This document shows, piece by piece, positions 11,141 through 23,970 of a stretch of DNA of 64,000 nucleotides (within the stretch, counting starts at the first letter, position 1; the number at the start of each line of letters is the position of its first letter). Below the pieces are notes generated by a model. That model was given only the letters and a program-made list of their open reading frames with translations. It had not been told where the DNA came from and made no database searches. The translations under genes and the position numbers were made by a program. This stretch comes from Lota lota (taxonomy: Eukaryota > Chordata > Actinopteri > Gadiformes > Lotidae). The stretch covers positions 1,158,001 through 1,222,000 of the forward strand of contig JACYXH010000314.1 of the NCBI GenBank assembly GCA_026745465.1, written 5' to 3'.

Positions 11141-11784
11141 ACTTTTAGCTTTTTAGCTTCAAAACAGAAAGAGAAAGAAAGAACAGACGGCAAAAAAACT
11201 AAACAAAAAGTGATGAGGGAGAGAGAGATGGAAATGTAATTTGTAATCTCTCTAAAGAGATTTTCACCTAACACTGCTTGCATGTTTCCATTATTAATAT
11301 CTTGACATTACATGCAAAGCATGGGAAAAGTGTTAAATGCAAGAAAACAATGTTTTATTGGAGTAGTGCAGCGCAGGGATGTAATCTAACCAGCACTTTC
11401 TGAGACAAAGAAATGTGCATTTCTATATATCCAAAAATGTACAGTACCTATTTATGAACCTTGCCATACAATACATTGTCCTATTCTACAATTTATTTAT
11501 CCCAAAAAAACGATAAATCTGTGTGGTTGTAGTAGAAATACAATTGCTTCATTCCTTTTCACCTAGTCGCACCCCGATAAAAAAAGTGAACTAAATTAAA
11601 ATAATAATGTGTCTGCACACGGAGGCACCAGGTGGGTTTGTAAGAAGTCCACTGCAGAGTTTGGTTAATTGAAGGTCTGCATTGACATTTGAAGTGTCCT
11701 TGGTCATCACGCCCCCTTGGGCGTCCCTCTGAGCAGCCCTCTAAGTGCGCTGGGAATAAGCTGGCTCCCTCTGACAAACACTAG
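11141..11784. other. Non-coding sequence
   Basis: AT-rich unique DNA with a short purine patch near 11165-11235. No gene or mobile-element signal. Confidence 0.55.
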
Positions 11785-11830
11785 AATTAGACAACACGCC
11801 CTCCTCCACCTTCCTCCATACCTGCTTTTA
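11785..11830 (+). repeat. 46-bp dispersed sequence leading into (CT)n, copy 1
   Basis: Matches 15247-15292 at 45 of 46 positions, and both copies run directly into a CT microsatellite at their 3' side. This shows the sequence and its microsatellite were copied as a unit. The family is not recognised. Confidence 0.9.
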
Positions 11831-12936
<1,106 letters not shown>

Positions 12937-13128
12937 AGGATGGGTAAGAGACATAGGAAGAAAGAGAATGAAGACAGAAAAAGAGAAAAACATAGACAGA
13001 GCGAGAGAGAGACCAGCAGGATGAAATAAAGAGACACAGGAAGAAAGAGAATGAAGACAGAAAAAGAGAAAAACATAGACAGAGCGAGAGAGAGACCAGC
13101 AGGATGAGATAAAGAGACATAGGAAGGA
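12937..13128 (+). repeat. 81/83-bp tandem repeat, about 2.3 copies
   Basis: The motif AGGATG recurs at 12937, 13018 and 13101, each time followed by the same purine-rich sequence (GACAGAAAAAGAGAAAAAC and others); the first two copies are nearly identical. Periods are 81 and 83 bp, with the third copy partial. The minus-strand frame at 12911-13120 is a shadow of this repeat. Confidence 0.9.
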
Positions 13129-13148
13129 AGTATTAAGGGAGTGAGAGA

Positions 13149-13168
13149 GACTGACAGAGAGAGAGACT

Positions 13169-13226
<58 letters not shown>

Positions 13227-13242
13227 TGGAGGGGGGGGGGGG
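13149..13242 (+). repeat. (GA)n microsatellite ending in a G run
   Basis: Two GACTGACAGAGAGA steps lead into a pure GA tract (about 13171-13222), and after a short spacer come 12 consecutive G. Confidence 0.9.
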
Positions 13243-14231
13243 TGAGTGTTAAGAGCCAGGAATAGAACGACAGGCTGACAGATAGAAATGGACGAATGAG
13301 AGCAATCATGTATAATTAAAGGACTGGTCGTTCTGCTCTGAGGCGCTGCCGTCAGTTAATAGTTCACAGTTATTAATGCAGGGAGCACGCAACTGCCGCA
13401 TTAACGTGGAGAGGTTGAGAAAAGAGAAAAATACTAGGGAAAGAAAGCGAGAGGGTGAGGCTGTAAAGGGAGGATAAAATGTATGAGATGGACGGATAAA
13501 CAGCCGAGAGGGAGGGATGGTGGAAAGAGGAACAGAGACACTGGGGAAATTGCAATCAGATTAAGGAAAAAGAGAGAGAGAGATAGACAGAAAGGGAGAC
13601 AGGGAGAGAGAGGGAGAGTACCAGGGAGTGTACAGCGAGTTATTTTCATGCTGAACATCGGTTACTACTTCAACACCACACACACGCAATGCACGCACAC
13701 ACACATGTTTTTTTTTTAACAATTTACAGAAGCACTAAGTAGGATGGAATTTCTTTTTCTATTTTACAAATAGGAAGCGTGTGATTCTGCCGTGTTTCCC
13801 GTACATGCACCCAGCAGTAGTGCTGCGCCGCCACTGGATGATTTATTAGACTACACGATTTATAAATTGTCAAAACACTCTGGTATTCACAACTTTGAAC
13901 TCGCAATACTGAAGGAAGACTGATAGTCGTAACTAACTGAACATTTACGCTTCTCCAAACAAATGACATTATGTCACAGAAGTGGTAGGTGTGGCAGCAT
14001 TTTATTTAAAAAAAGAAGGCAAAAACGCATGCAGGCCTATCATCTAAAAACGTTAGGCATAATCATTTCTTCATTTAGGGTTGACATATAATGTCAAGGT
14101 TGAACGTGAACATTTCCCAACAGGATTGGCACCTTAGCACGAATCGCACGGCATCCATTGGGACCCATGCTGGTAAACACAGAACAAATCCTAAATTCGA
14201 ATTCCTCCGAAGTACCCCACCATAAAGGCAC
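13243..14231. other. Non-coding sequence with purine-rich patches
   Basis: Contains purine-rich stretches (13425-13620) and a short CA patch (13680-13705). The segment 13890-13968 is a relic of a dispersed element (listed separately). No gene is recognised. Confidence 0.5.
13890..13968 (+). mobile_element. Relic matching the interior of the 56558-57298 element
   Basis: About 80 bases align with 56800-56880 in the hAT-like element, including the shared blocks AACTTTGAACTCGC and AACATTTAC, with scattered substitutions and small indels. Neither terminal inverted repeat is present here, so this is an internal fragment or an old, decayed copy. Confidence 0.7.
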
Positions 14232-14248
14232 TATATATATATATATAC

Positions 14249-14320
<72 letters not shown>
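14232..14320 (+). repeat. (AT)n microsatellite
   Basis: About 89 bases of AT with one ACGT interruption near 14247-14250. It is self-complementary and cruciform-capable. The Tyr-Ile frame on the minus strand is an artefact. Confidence 0.97.
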
Positions 14321-14327
<7 letters not shown>

Positions 14328-14819
14328 GTGCATAATGAACAGGAACAGCATATGAAAGCCATACAGGGGGATGGCTACAAATTGCTGACTGAAAACTGTA
14401 TTTGCGTTAACATTAACATTAACATTAATTAATTAACATTAATGCCAAAAGAAGTATTTAGCAGCTATTTCAACATTTAAACACAGGATCAACATATACC
14501 AAACAGCTCTACCTACTAATAAAAACGGGTTGGTAATTTAACAAACATTAATAGAACAGGTAGTGATATATTTTAATTTTATGGCCTCTGTCACCCACAA
14601 TAGCGCCTGTGTGATTTCTTTTCGGGTGGAAAGCACTGGTTCTGCTGTGCAATTTCATGCAAACATAGCACAATGTTCAAACCACCTAGTTGCTTTGTGA
14701 TGATTGGAAGTACTCTCATACTATGGAAGCTGTCTGTCATGTGTCGATCCTAAATCCTAACGATTATCGTAAGCTTGAAATTATTTATTCGGGAGAGCCC
14801 TAGGGCCCGCAAACATCTG
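14321..14819. other. AT-rich non-coding sequence
   Basis: Contains a short AACATT hexanucleotide repeat (14408-14430) passing into TTAATTAATTAA. Otherwise unique, with no gene. Confidence 0.55.
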
Positions 14820-14954
14820 CACCGTGCACACACACATCAGCACCGTGCACACACACATCAGCACCGTGCACATCAGCACCGTGCACACACACATCAGCAC
14901 CGTGCACACACACATCAGCACCATGCACATCAGCACTGTGCACACACACATCTA
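14820..14954 (+). repeat. Higher-order 21/15-bp minisatellite
   Basis: Seven units in the order 21-21-15-21-21-15-21 bp. The short unit is CACCGTGCACATCAG; the long unit has three extra CA steps. The 57-bp block (21+21+15) is therefore present twice plus one extra unit, a small higher-order repeat. Each unit holds the palindrome GTGCAC. Frames of His-Ala-Thr on the + strand are artefacts. Confidence 0.95.
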
Positions 14955-15246
14955 CAAAGTGCACCTCACACACACCTTGTGGAAAATCTTTGGGGAAACA
15001 CTGTACTGTCTACAATTAACAACACACATGCATGTTGTTTTAAGTCAAGTGACGTAAGTCGATTTTGATGTAACACGTCAAGTGCAATAATGTGGACAAT
15101 TCTGTTGTTACTGTATCTACCCAGGGCATAATAAACTACATTCACTGAGAGGAACCTCAAAGATTCCTCCTTAATGTGCAACTGCAAATGTACCATCTAC
15201 TAATGTGTCAAACACATACACACATTCAATTCTCAATAAGTTCAAC
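14955..15246. other. Non-coding sequence
   Basis: Unique DNA between the minisatellite and the second 46-bp copy. Nothing recognised. Confidence 0.5.
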
Positions 15247-15292
15247 AATTAGACAACACGCCCTCCTCTACCTTCCTCCATACCTGCTTTTA
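15247..15292 (+). repeat. 46-bp dispersed sequence leading into (CT)n, copy 2
   Basis: One substitution separates it from 11785-11830, and it too runs into a CT tract. Confidence 0.9.
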
Positions 15293-15324
<32 letters not shown>

Positions 15325-15340
15325 TCTCTCACACTCACTC
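15293..15340 (+). repeat. (CT)13 with CA/CT tail
   Basis: CT dinucleotides to about 15318, then ACACACT steps. Confidence 0.9.
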
Positions 15341-15429
15341 AAGTTCTCCAACCCTGTTTAACCCGATCAAATTCACCTGGGGGAACAGCACAACCTCGTT
15401 CTGCCAGGAGCTCTCAGTCATGTGGTTAA

Positions 15430-15447
15430 CACACGCACACGCACACG

Positions 15448-15480
<33 letters not shown>
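15430..15480 (+). repeat. (CA)n microsatellite with CG interruptions
   Basis: A 30-base pure CA tract (15451-15480) preceded by CACG variants. Confidence 0.95.
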
Positions 15481-15482
<2 letters not shown>

Positions 15483-15713
15483 TCAGAATCCTTCAATTGA
15501 ACCTTGACAAACATCTTTAACCTAAATTACTTGTTGGAAAAAAATTCCAAATGTAGTCTGGGACTTGTTTGAGTATGTGCAAAGTAGTGTGAGCAATAGT
15601 GCATATTAGTGAGTAGTGACTAGCAGTGATGGCATTTGAGGACTAGATAAAACGCCCTCTGAGAGTGAAGTAAAACTGAAGTGTAGTTTTGATATAACTA
15701 ACCATTAGACAAC

Positions 15714-15810
15714 ATATTTAGTCATTTGGCTGACACTCTTATCCCAAGCGATATTACAGTGATTTCAGATACATGTCATTACTGAGCAGGTAGGAGCTAT
15801 GCATCATAGA
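15714..15810 (-). mobile_element. tRNA-SINE-type body and tail (relic)
   Basis: Read on the minus strand it has a body resembling the teleost SINE segment 'TTGAGCAA...TACCTGCTCAGTAATG', followed by a decayed tail whose reverse reads CATTTGGCTGACACTCTTAT (15723-15742). That tail is the form I know from dispersed teleost SINE or LINE 3' ends. The tRNA-like head is not recognisable, so the copy is 5'-truncated or decayed. The exact family name is not assigned. Confidence 0.6.
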
Positions 15811-15990
15811 TTCAATGACACCTACAGCTAGACTGAGGACCATAAAGAATGAACAAAGTACCCTTTGGCTTATCATCACCCCCAGCTTCTTCTAAATCAA
15901 ATCACACAGATCTCTTCGCCTCCGACGGCCATAGTCGGTTGCAATGTGACCTCAACACTCTGTGTTTGTTTTCCCTTCTCACGAGTGACC

Positions 15991-15994
<4 letters not shown>

Positions 15995-16053
<59 letters not shown>
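15995..16053 (+). repeat. (GA)29 microsatellite
   Basis: Pure GA from 15995 to 16053. Confidence 0.97.
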
Positions 16054-16057
<4 letters not shown>

Positions 16058-18260
16058 ATTATATACTTAAGTTGTCTTTTTAAGGATAATTTTTAGTTGT
16101 GTACTATTCATATTATATCTCAGTTTGTATCTTATTTGTAAATGTTTATGTTTTGGCCATGTAAATGTAAGTTTCGAGTGTAAAAGAGTGTAAAAAAAAA
16201 AGTACACACAAATGTGTGTACTTTCCTTTCATAGAACAATGGCCTTGTCCCCCAGCATCGTCCGCACATTTATTAAACAGCCCGTAATGGCCAAAACACA
16301 CAGTCCGTTTAATGAGGTTACCTGGCATTGTTGTAGCAGGGACCCAAATTAATGAATGTCAAGCTGCAACTCCAACTGTGTCGACCCGAGTCAACACAAA
16401 CACGTCGCACAATGAAAGTCCTTGTGATCCATTCATATCTATCTTCAATTTTTTTTTTGCTTTCAAGGAATGGACGTATATTACTGAATGTTATGAAGAA
16501 TGTGCACAATGCAGCTACAGTATGTTGCTACAGCAAGGTGTAGGGGACATGTCAATTTGCAACGCTTGATTTCGATGACTTGGTTGACATTGAGTGTTTT
16601 GTGAATGACAAAAGCTATTTTGCAAGTTATAAAGCAGGGAATACCAGAGGAGAGAGCTCTTTCTAGATTGTTTAAGCTAGATGTTTTGTTGTTTCACTCT
16701 ATACTACATTCACCAGGTGTATGCAAAACAGATCAGAGAATCAAACTATAATTAGAGACTCTGTATGTCTGTCCTTCGATTTTCTCGACAACCTTTCATC
16801 TGACTACACACTTGGCGGGTGTAATGCTGAGTGTCGCGTGCGAAGTGCTCTGGGTGAGCGGTTCTCGAGAAAGCTGCAAGCAGCGGTACGGGAGGCCAAG
16901 CCATCGGCCCGTCTGGAACAGGCACGTTTTGAACGGGCACGGCACTAGTTAACACAAAACATGATGCTGGCACAAGCCACATTATAGGAAGGAGGGATGT
17001 AGTCCAATCCTCTATGGACGCCCCTGCTCTACTTGTGCAGAGGTGACCCGTGTGTTCGGCTCTGCCCTCCCATCCACCATTGTTATTTATGAGCTTGTAA
17101 AGGTGTCCAATTGCAGGGAGACCAGCCACCTGTTTCAGCAGTGGGCCAGAGTACTGCTGCCTGCTGCAGAAAGGTGAAAGATATATTGTAGATATATTCT
17201 AACCTGCTTAATAATGTATTAATAATGTATTAATAATCACCCTCTGTCTGGTTAGGTAGTGTAGAGTCAATGACATAGCAAGATATACTGTATGTGCATT
17301 TTGGTGTGGTTAGGAGGAATGACCTTATCCAGAGATACTGGATAACCTGCTTACGTTTATGAATATTTATCATCTAGTCTATACTTAAAATGTCAAATAT
17401 ATAGCGCAATATCCTGTATGTGTGTACATTACTGTTTAACAAACTTCTTGGAAAGTTCTAGAGTAGAGCAGGAAAGTATGTTCTACTCTGTTCAGCCTAA
17501 CATTGTTTACTAGGCTGCATTCAGTCCTTCTCGGGGCATTCGTCTTTTAGGGCTGAAAGGCCATCCATCTAAATCGCCACGTAACGGACAGTGAAACAAC
17601 AATTGAAAGGGGGACCGACTAAAAAAGCAGAACCAGATGAAAGGAGACTCAATGAAGATCATCTTTTGATTGAACTCGGTGGGCCCGAGTGTGGGCACAG
17701 TTAAAGAAACAGAAAATATCTTGGGTCGTGAAAACAAAAAAGGTCAAAACCGTAAGCAAAAAGATAGCGAAACACACAAGCGAGTTCCAGTTGGGTTCAC
17801 TCGCTTCACCTTCTGTGCAGCACTCCGTCAGCAGCCTTGGCGTGGAAATGATGAGCGTAATCACAAATGAAGATAATAATCTGGACCTCTTTTTTTTCTC
17901 TGTGTGTGATTAAAAGTGGAGCATATATACGTCGGCGCTTTCCTTTCCTTATTATGGAGCTTTCCTTTTGTGCTGAATAAGGACCCACAGGGTTCATTAT
18001 CTGTTCTTTAAAATTCATGACATTGAAGGGAAGCTGCGACAAAGGCCTCCACACCAGTCTGCTGGTAGCAGCATATCGCCCCTCTGTCCCCCCCATGTAT
18101 ACACTGTGGAGTCGTGTGGAGGGAGGGTGGGTGAGTGGGTGAGTCGGGGGTGGGGGGGAGTGGTCCTGTTGTGGACTCTCTGCCTCCCTATTGTTCGCTT
18201 TGCTAGGTGGAGGTGCTGCCATGGGCTTTTATACTCTCTCTGTCCCTCGAACAGCATGTC

Positions 18261-18263
<3 letters not shown>
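16054..18263. other. Non-coding, mostly unique sequence
   Basis: Contains a palindrome at 16199-16224 (arms AAAGTACACACA and TGTGTGTACTTT around AA), three 11-bp AATAATGTATT-type units (17209-17236) and a G-rich patch (18139-18160). Frames up to 138 codons have no recognisable domain. No gene is supported. Confidence 0.55.

Positions 18264-18312
<49 letters not shown>
18264..18312 (+). repeat. (CA)24 microsatellite
   Basis: Uninterrupted CA, followed to about 18490 by scattered ACAC-rich steps. Confidence 0.97.
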
Positions 18313-18314
<2 letters not shown>

Positions 18315-18761
18315 GACATACTATCGTGATAAAACCCACGCCAACACACAGAATCACACAGAACACGCACATATGCACAAGCAGACACACATTTAAATAG
18401 GGATGAACGCGTGTTGCTGTTCATTCCGATATGCATACAATGAACACCGACACACATATACATGTACACACAGACACGCACACGCAGATGCAGACATAAT
18501 AAAAGGCGTATCCAGGCTGAAGGGCAAACGGACTCAGCCTGCCTGGTGAACGATAAACGCGTCGTCCACACTGTGGATGCTGAGCAGGGCACTTGTCTGC
18601 TCCTTATGAGGCCCCAGAGATATTTAATCTGACATGAACTCCCTCCAAGGAGCAGCCACACATTCAGAGAAGCACAGCTTTAATATGCCCACCATCTCTC
18701 TCTCCCCGTCTCATACAGGATATATGTCAACATCTCACACATGTCTCCCGCTATCCCACCG

Positions 18762-18766
<5 letters not shown>

Positions 18767-18820
<54 letters not shown>
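18767..18820 (+). repeat. (CT)27 microsatellite
   Basis: Pure CT tract within a pyrimidine-rich neighbourhood. Confidence 0.97.
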
Positions 18821-18822
<2 letters not shown>

Positions 18823-19102
18823 CAGAGATAAAAGCACAAAAGGGGGCTTAAATGAAAGGGCTGTCAAAGGGACATCGATTTCTAATAGCGGAGAGGTCAG
18901 TGGGGGTGGGGGGGGCTCGGTCAAGGACACGAAGGAGGAGGACTGGACCCCCCCCCTCTCTTTAGCTCTGTGTCTCTCTCTGTCTCTCCACCACTAGGCA
19001 CCAGATGAACCATCTCAGCAGGGAACACAGACCTCCTAGCAGTGCAAGCTTCTTCTCTTCTCTCCCAGGCATTACCTTTCCCAGCGGAGAAGCCAATGAA
19101 AG

Positions 19103-19106
<4 letters not shown>

Positions 19107-19140
<34 letters not shown>
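19107..19140 (+). repeat. (GT)17 microsatellite
   Basis: Uninterrupted GT. Confidence 0.97.
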
Positions 19141-19141
<1 letters not shown>

Positions 19142-19289
19142 CTCTTGAAAATAATCCAAAGCAAGCCCTTATAGGCTTATAAATAGAAGTGTGTTGCATT
19201 GATTTACAGATTGTCCGCAGATACGTTCCAATTCCAGGACATCGTGTGTCAACTGCTCTGTATGGCTTTGATGATCGACTAATTTGTTA

Positions 19290-19520
19290 GCAATCCCTCA
19301 AATGTAGCTTATTAATTTAGCCAATGGGATGCCTTAGTGACGTAATTAGATAATGTCTACATTTACCTCAAAGTTCAAGAGCATTACAATGCATGTAATT
19401 TGGGGAATGGAATTCACACGGAGCCATTGATTTGCAAATACACAAATGGAATCCATTTAAAAACATTTGAAAACGTTTTGGATCGGTGCATTTTAACCCA
19501 TAAGGATTTAACTCCAAGAG
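19290..19520. promoter_or_regulatory. Candidate conserved non-coding element
   Basis: Unique AT-rich sequence without repeats, containing GCTTATTAATTTAG, CCAAT, a CRE-like TGACGTAA (19338-19345) followed by TTAGATAA, and an ATGCATGTAATTT block. Enhancer-like by motif density only; conservation is untested. Confidence 0.3.
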
Positions 19521-20260
19521 ACTTTGGATTTGTGTTGGTATTTATATAAAATGATTCTAACTATTTGTGTTGGCACTAAAATATTGTGAATATGAACCTG
19601 TGTATGTGTGTGTGTTTGTGTAGATATTTTGTGAATGGGTACCTGAGTGTGTCTGAGCTGTCTGCAGAGAGTCTACCTCTTACCCGTCAGCATCAGTCTT
19701 TGTTTCTATTGCATGCTGGGATTTCCCCAGAGACCTGGGAAACACGAGACTAACGTCAAACCGAGGATGATGAAGAAGAAAAGAAAATACACCTTGGGCT
19801 TTTTTCTTTTTTGTAAAAAACATGAAACCCTGTTTACTGACAAGAGGGAGCAACCCAAAGTGGGCTTTGGCTGCCATTGGTTGATTATCTTAAAATATTC
19901 AGTGGGAACATTGTTCAAAAGGCCTCTTTCGGCTCTCAGGAGGACTCCAGCTCATAGGAGAGCAGAGAGTGCGGTTATCAGAGGCCGTGCACCTGGAAAA
20001 CTTTGACACGTAGAAAGTGCCATCTGTTGTAAACTCTAGTCGTGGCATTAAACATGCATGGAGACGGCTTGTACCAGCAGGCCGTCCTCCCCTCCTATCC
20101 CCACACTTTGTAGCGACAGTTGAGCTGTGGATCACAGGCTAGGGAGACGGTAACCCAGGAGACGAGAATCGCGTGACTGTCGAGTGGAAATCCAGAACCA
20201 TTAGCGACTCCACTCCTAACTGACACCTAACGAAACTCCCCTCATGCATGCCAGACGGAC

Positions 20261-20263
<3 letters not shown>
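19521..20263. other. Non-coding sequence
   Basis: A 119-codon plus-strand frame at 19647-20006 overlaps two minus-strand frames and has no recognisable domain. Nothing else is seen. Confidence 0.5.

Positions 20264-20297
<34 letters not shown>
20264..20297 (+). repeat. (CA)17 microsatellite
   Basis: Uninterrupted CA, with more ACAC-rich sequence to about 20335. Confidence 0.95.
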
Positions 20298-20299
<2 letters not shown>

Positions 20300-20450
20300 T
20301 TACACACACTTACATATACACAAACACACAAACATACCAACACTGGATAACACTTTTATCTAACAACAATTCTGACATGCACTTGATATATCTCTTGGCT
20401 GGCGTCAACTTTCTTTTTTTACACATCTATGCGTGTCCACAGATGCAACC

Positions 20451-20498
20451 GTGTGTGTGTGTGTGTGCGTGCGTGTGTGTGTGTGCATGTGTGTGCAC
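20451..20498 (+). repeat. (GT)n microsatellite with GC interruptions
   Basis: GT dinucleotides with GTGC interruptions. Confidence 0.9.
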
Positions 20499-20808
20499 AT
20501 AACAAGGTGGATATCCTCCATATCGTTTTTTTCTCATGCCATGCCATCGTAGGCAACAGTTGACTCAGTGTCATGCGGAAAGTGTCTTTTCGCCTCACCA
20601 TGCGCACTAGCACCTCACTCAATATATGACATTATATTTCCCAGAGCAAAGAATACAAAAGTACATCGTACATATACACATATATGTATGTATTCTGGGC
20701 CTTGGATATCCACTAAGCACCGGCACTTCAAAGCCGCGTGTCTGCTCATATCAAGGCCACTCAAGGTACAAGGTGTTCATATCAGAGGCACTTAAGCCGG
20801 ATTAATGT

Positions 20809-20990
20809 TCCGACGTCACACACTAAATCAGTCTGTATCATAACCACCTAGAATTTGCCTGCTAAAAACAATCAAATAAATTAAAGCTCCGGACCGCGTA
20901 GGAGTTGTAGTTGTTGCAGAAGCATCGGCCGCGTACCTGCCGGCTCTAGACAGCATCGACCTCCAGCGGTGATGGCACGCCGTACGTCAC
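20809..20990. promoter_or_regulatory. CpG-dense patch flanked by two CRE-like sites
   Basis: Twelve CpG dinucleotides fall within about 97 bases (20890-20986), far above the surrounding density. CRE-like cores GACGTCA (near 20813) and TACGTCA (20983-20989) lie at each end. This could be a small CpG island or an unmethylated regulatory patch. No TATA box, transcript or exon is apparent, so promoter function is speculative. Confidence 0.35.
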
Positions 20991-21112
20991 ACTGAGAGCA
21001 AATGACTGGCTCTTCGCCTCCCCAATATCACCACGGGGGGAGGGGCATGGACAGTCACGAAGGTCGCTGTGATGTACAGCGGAGGTCCCTTCTCTTTATG
21101 AGCTGTGGCGTT

Positions 21113-21135
21113 CCCCCCCCCCCCCCCTCCCCCTC
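21113..21135 (+). repeat. C-rich tract
   Basis: About 15 consecutive C followed by CTCCCCCTCCC. Confidence 0.85.
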
Positions 21136-21206
21136 CCTCAAAGCCTTGCCCCTCTCATCCCCAGGAGGATGCTTCAAGAGAGGAGCAAGGCATGGGGATC
21201 TTAGAC

Positions 21207-21423
<217 letters not shown>

Positions 21424-23085
21424 ATTCTACCTGCAGCAACACCACCCAGCCCTGCAACGCCTGCCTACATGCGTCCCGCCGTGCCAAGCTCTGGCCACTA
21501 GTAGTGGGCAGCTCATAAATGAGTAACAGAAGCCCCATTAACATTCACATGGGAGTGCAGGAGGCCCCGGAGTAGGAACGAATGGGGAGAGGGGAACAGA
21601 GGTGGGGAGGAGGCCAGAGCAGTCCGTCTTCTAGAACAGCCACTGATTACTGTTTCATTCTGGCTGGTCTCGTTCCATCACTCCTCGCAAAACTCCTCGA
21701 GCTTTGTCTACGTAGAGAATGTGTGTGAGTGTGTATATGTGTATTTGTGATGTGTGAACAGGTGCATTTATGTGTGTGCTTGTGTGCATGTATGAATATG
21801 TGGTTTCTTCCTTCCATTCTGTCAGAGATTTAAAAACGGACGGATGATGGATGTGGACCTGTCCTATCCAATTACAAACTCAACACCCAACGTGTGAACT
21901 GGAGGGCACACAATAGAAGAGTAGAATACCATTTCCTTGGTAATCATTTACTAGTTATAAAAACATAAATGCAGAAAGTGCATCAAAGCTATGGCAAGAT
22001 GAATGGTATTCTCAGTTCAGCTTAGCCAGGTTAAACATGGATTTAGCCATGTTCAGCTGTGGATTCTGTCATGGATTTAGCCATGGTTGTGGTGATAAGA
22101 TTCACTACACATCCACTTATACAATACATCTGCTGTCATTCAAAACAGGACAGAGGAGATTCTTCTCCACTCAGAGTAGCAGAAATAACATTGTTATTGG
22201 CTCCCATCATCTCACCCTACTGTTTCTTGGCCATATGGCACACGTGTGTGTGTGCGTGTGTGTGTGCGTGGGTTTTTGTGTGCGTGTCTTCTGTGCGTGT
22301 GAATGCGTGCGTATCTGTGTGGGAGACGAGAATATGGCGATGGGGAAAGAGATTTGGAAAGTTTCATGACAAAGGAGCCGAAGAGAGATTTTGGTAAAGG
22401 TGAAATAAAAAATGAGAGTGCTCATAGGAGAAATACTCCCACAACCATTTATCTTTTCACGGTGAGAATACTTCACACAGACGTGCCCGTAACTCTCGCG
22501 GTCGCAATAAAAATGAGAGGGAAGGATTGCAGCGCATAACGTTGCAGTTCTGGCGCTATTCCAGCATTAGAGTCTGCAAGATAAAATGTTACAAGTAAAA
22601 TATTTGATGTTACTGTGCTGTTATTTTCACAACAAACACACATTTAAGCACTCTTAGTATTAACGTTTAGTTATTAGCGTAAAATGGCAGACTGGTTTCA
22701 TGGACAATTTCTATTACCCCCCTGGAATCTGCAATAACCTGTTTCATACCTGTTTAATGTGTTTTATTGGATTCTTCACCAAAAGATGTATGGTATCACA
22801 TTTCACTCTTTGTGATCTGTCACCCAAGTTCCCCTTGTTTACAAAGCGGTACGAAACGTTTGAAAGTCCTTCCATGTCGCACGTATTACACAAATACTTG
22901 TACACATAGCACAAATGAGTTGTATTCAGTGCAGTTACTTTGAAGTGAACATGAGCCATAATTGTATAACCGTTGTATGTCTTTAGCTGAACATGGCCCC
23001 ACGAGACCCAGCGTGTGCTACATACAGTGTGTGCCGGGGAAGAAATAATGTTCCTTTGGCGAGGAGGAGGAGAAAGGCAGAGAGT
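21424..23085. other. Non-coding, mostly unique sequence
   Basis: Contains GT-rich degenerate sequence (21720-21800 and 22240-22320) and a short direct repeat of CATGGATTTAGCCATG (22036-22051 and 22071-22086). No gene is recognised. Confidence 0.55.
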
Positions 23086-23196
23086 GAGAGCGAGTTAAGG
23101 GAGAGAGAGAGAGTGTGAGAGAGAGTGTGAGATAGAGAGAGCGACAGAGAGATAGAGAGAGAGCGCGAGAGAGAGCGCGAGAGAGAGACCGAGAAA
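23086..23196 (+). repeat. Degenerate GA-rich block
   Basis: Imperfect GA steps with GCGAGA and GTGAGA variants; SER/LEU frame on the minus strand is an artefact. Confidence 0.85.
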
Positions 23197-23916
23197 GAGC
23201 AGGAAGTAAGAGTGGAATGTTAAACAACATTAATGTGTGGACATAGGGTCAAAGTAATTAGGTTACGTGTTATATGGATCAATTGTTCTCCCTCGGCTTT
23301 GAAGCAGACTGGGATTTTAGCCTGCAGGGGGCGATAAAGACAATACAAGAAGCTTCTTTTTACTACCAGTGTACTCCAAGTCTTTGAAACCAAGGCCTTT
23401 ACAACGACCATGGTGTCTGTATTAGCATCTTAATATGAAATTAACTAAATCAAACGGTTTGTTCATTGAAAGCATATCCACCTTTGTTCCACTATTTATT
23501 TGTTAAATATGAATATGCCATTACCCGATGCATATGGCAGCAGCATCTTGACATAGAATATCAAGATAAGGAAAAAACAATGCTGTCAATTCAAACATTA
23601 GCATCGTCTTCGCTGTAAGTATTAAACCGTGAAGCTTAAACCACTTGAACGGATGATGAATAGAGTCTTCATTTATCAAATGTGTAATTAGAAAACAAGA
23701 AAAAAGCAATTGATTGGCTGTTGCTGAATTTAATATAGGATTTCAATGGGGAAGTAAGTGGCCATGTTAGATTAAATGCTAGGAAAACATGGAGCTCAGT
23801 AAGACCTGTCAGCCGAGACAGACATGCACAGTTATAAGTCCACTCCAGCAGTAGTTTTACAAGTGACAAATGACCGCTAATAACATTAAGTGGCTAGGGT
23901 GTACACGTGGATTGGA

Positions 23917-23918
<2 letters not shown>
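23197..23918. other. Non-coding AT-rich sequence
   Basis: Unique DNA, no coding or mobile-element signal recognised. Confidence 0.5.

Positions 23919-23968
<50 letters not shown>
23919..23968 (+). repeat. (CA)25 microsatellite
   Basis: Uninterrupted CA. Confidence 0.97.
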
Positions 23969-23970
<2 letters not shown>

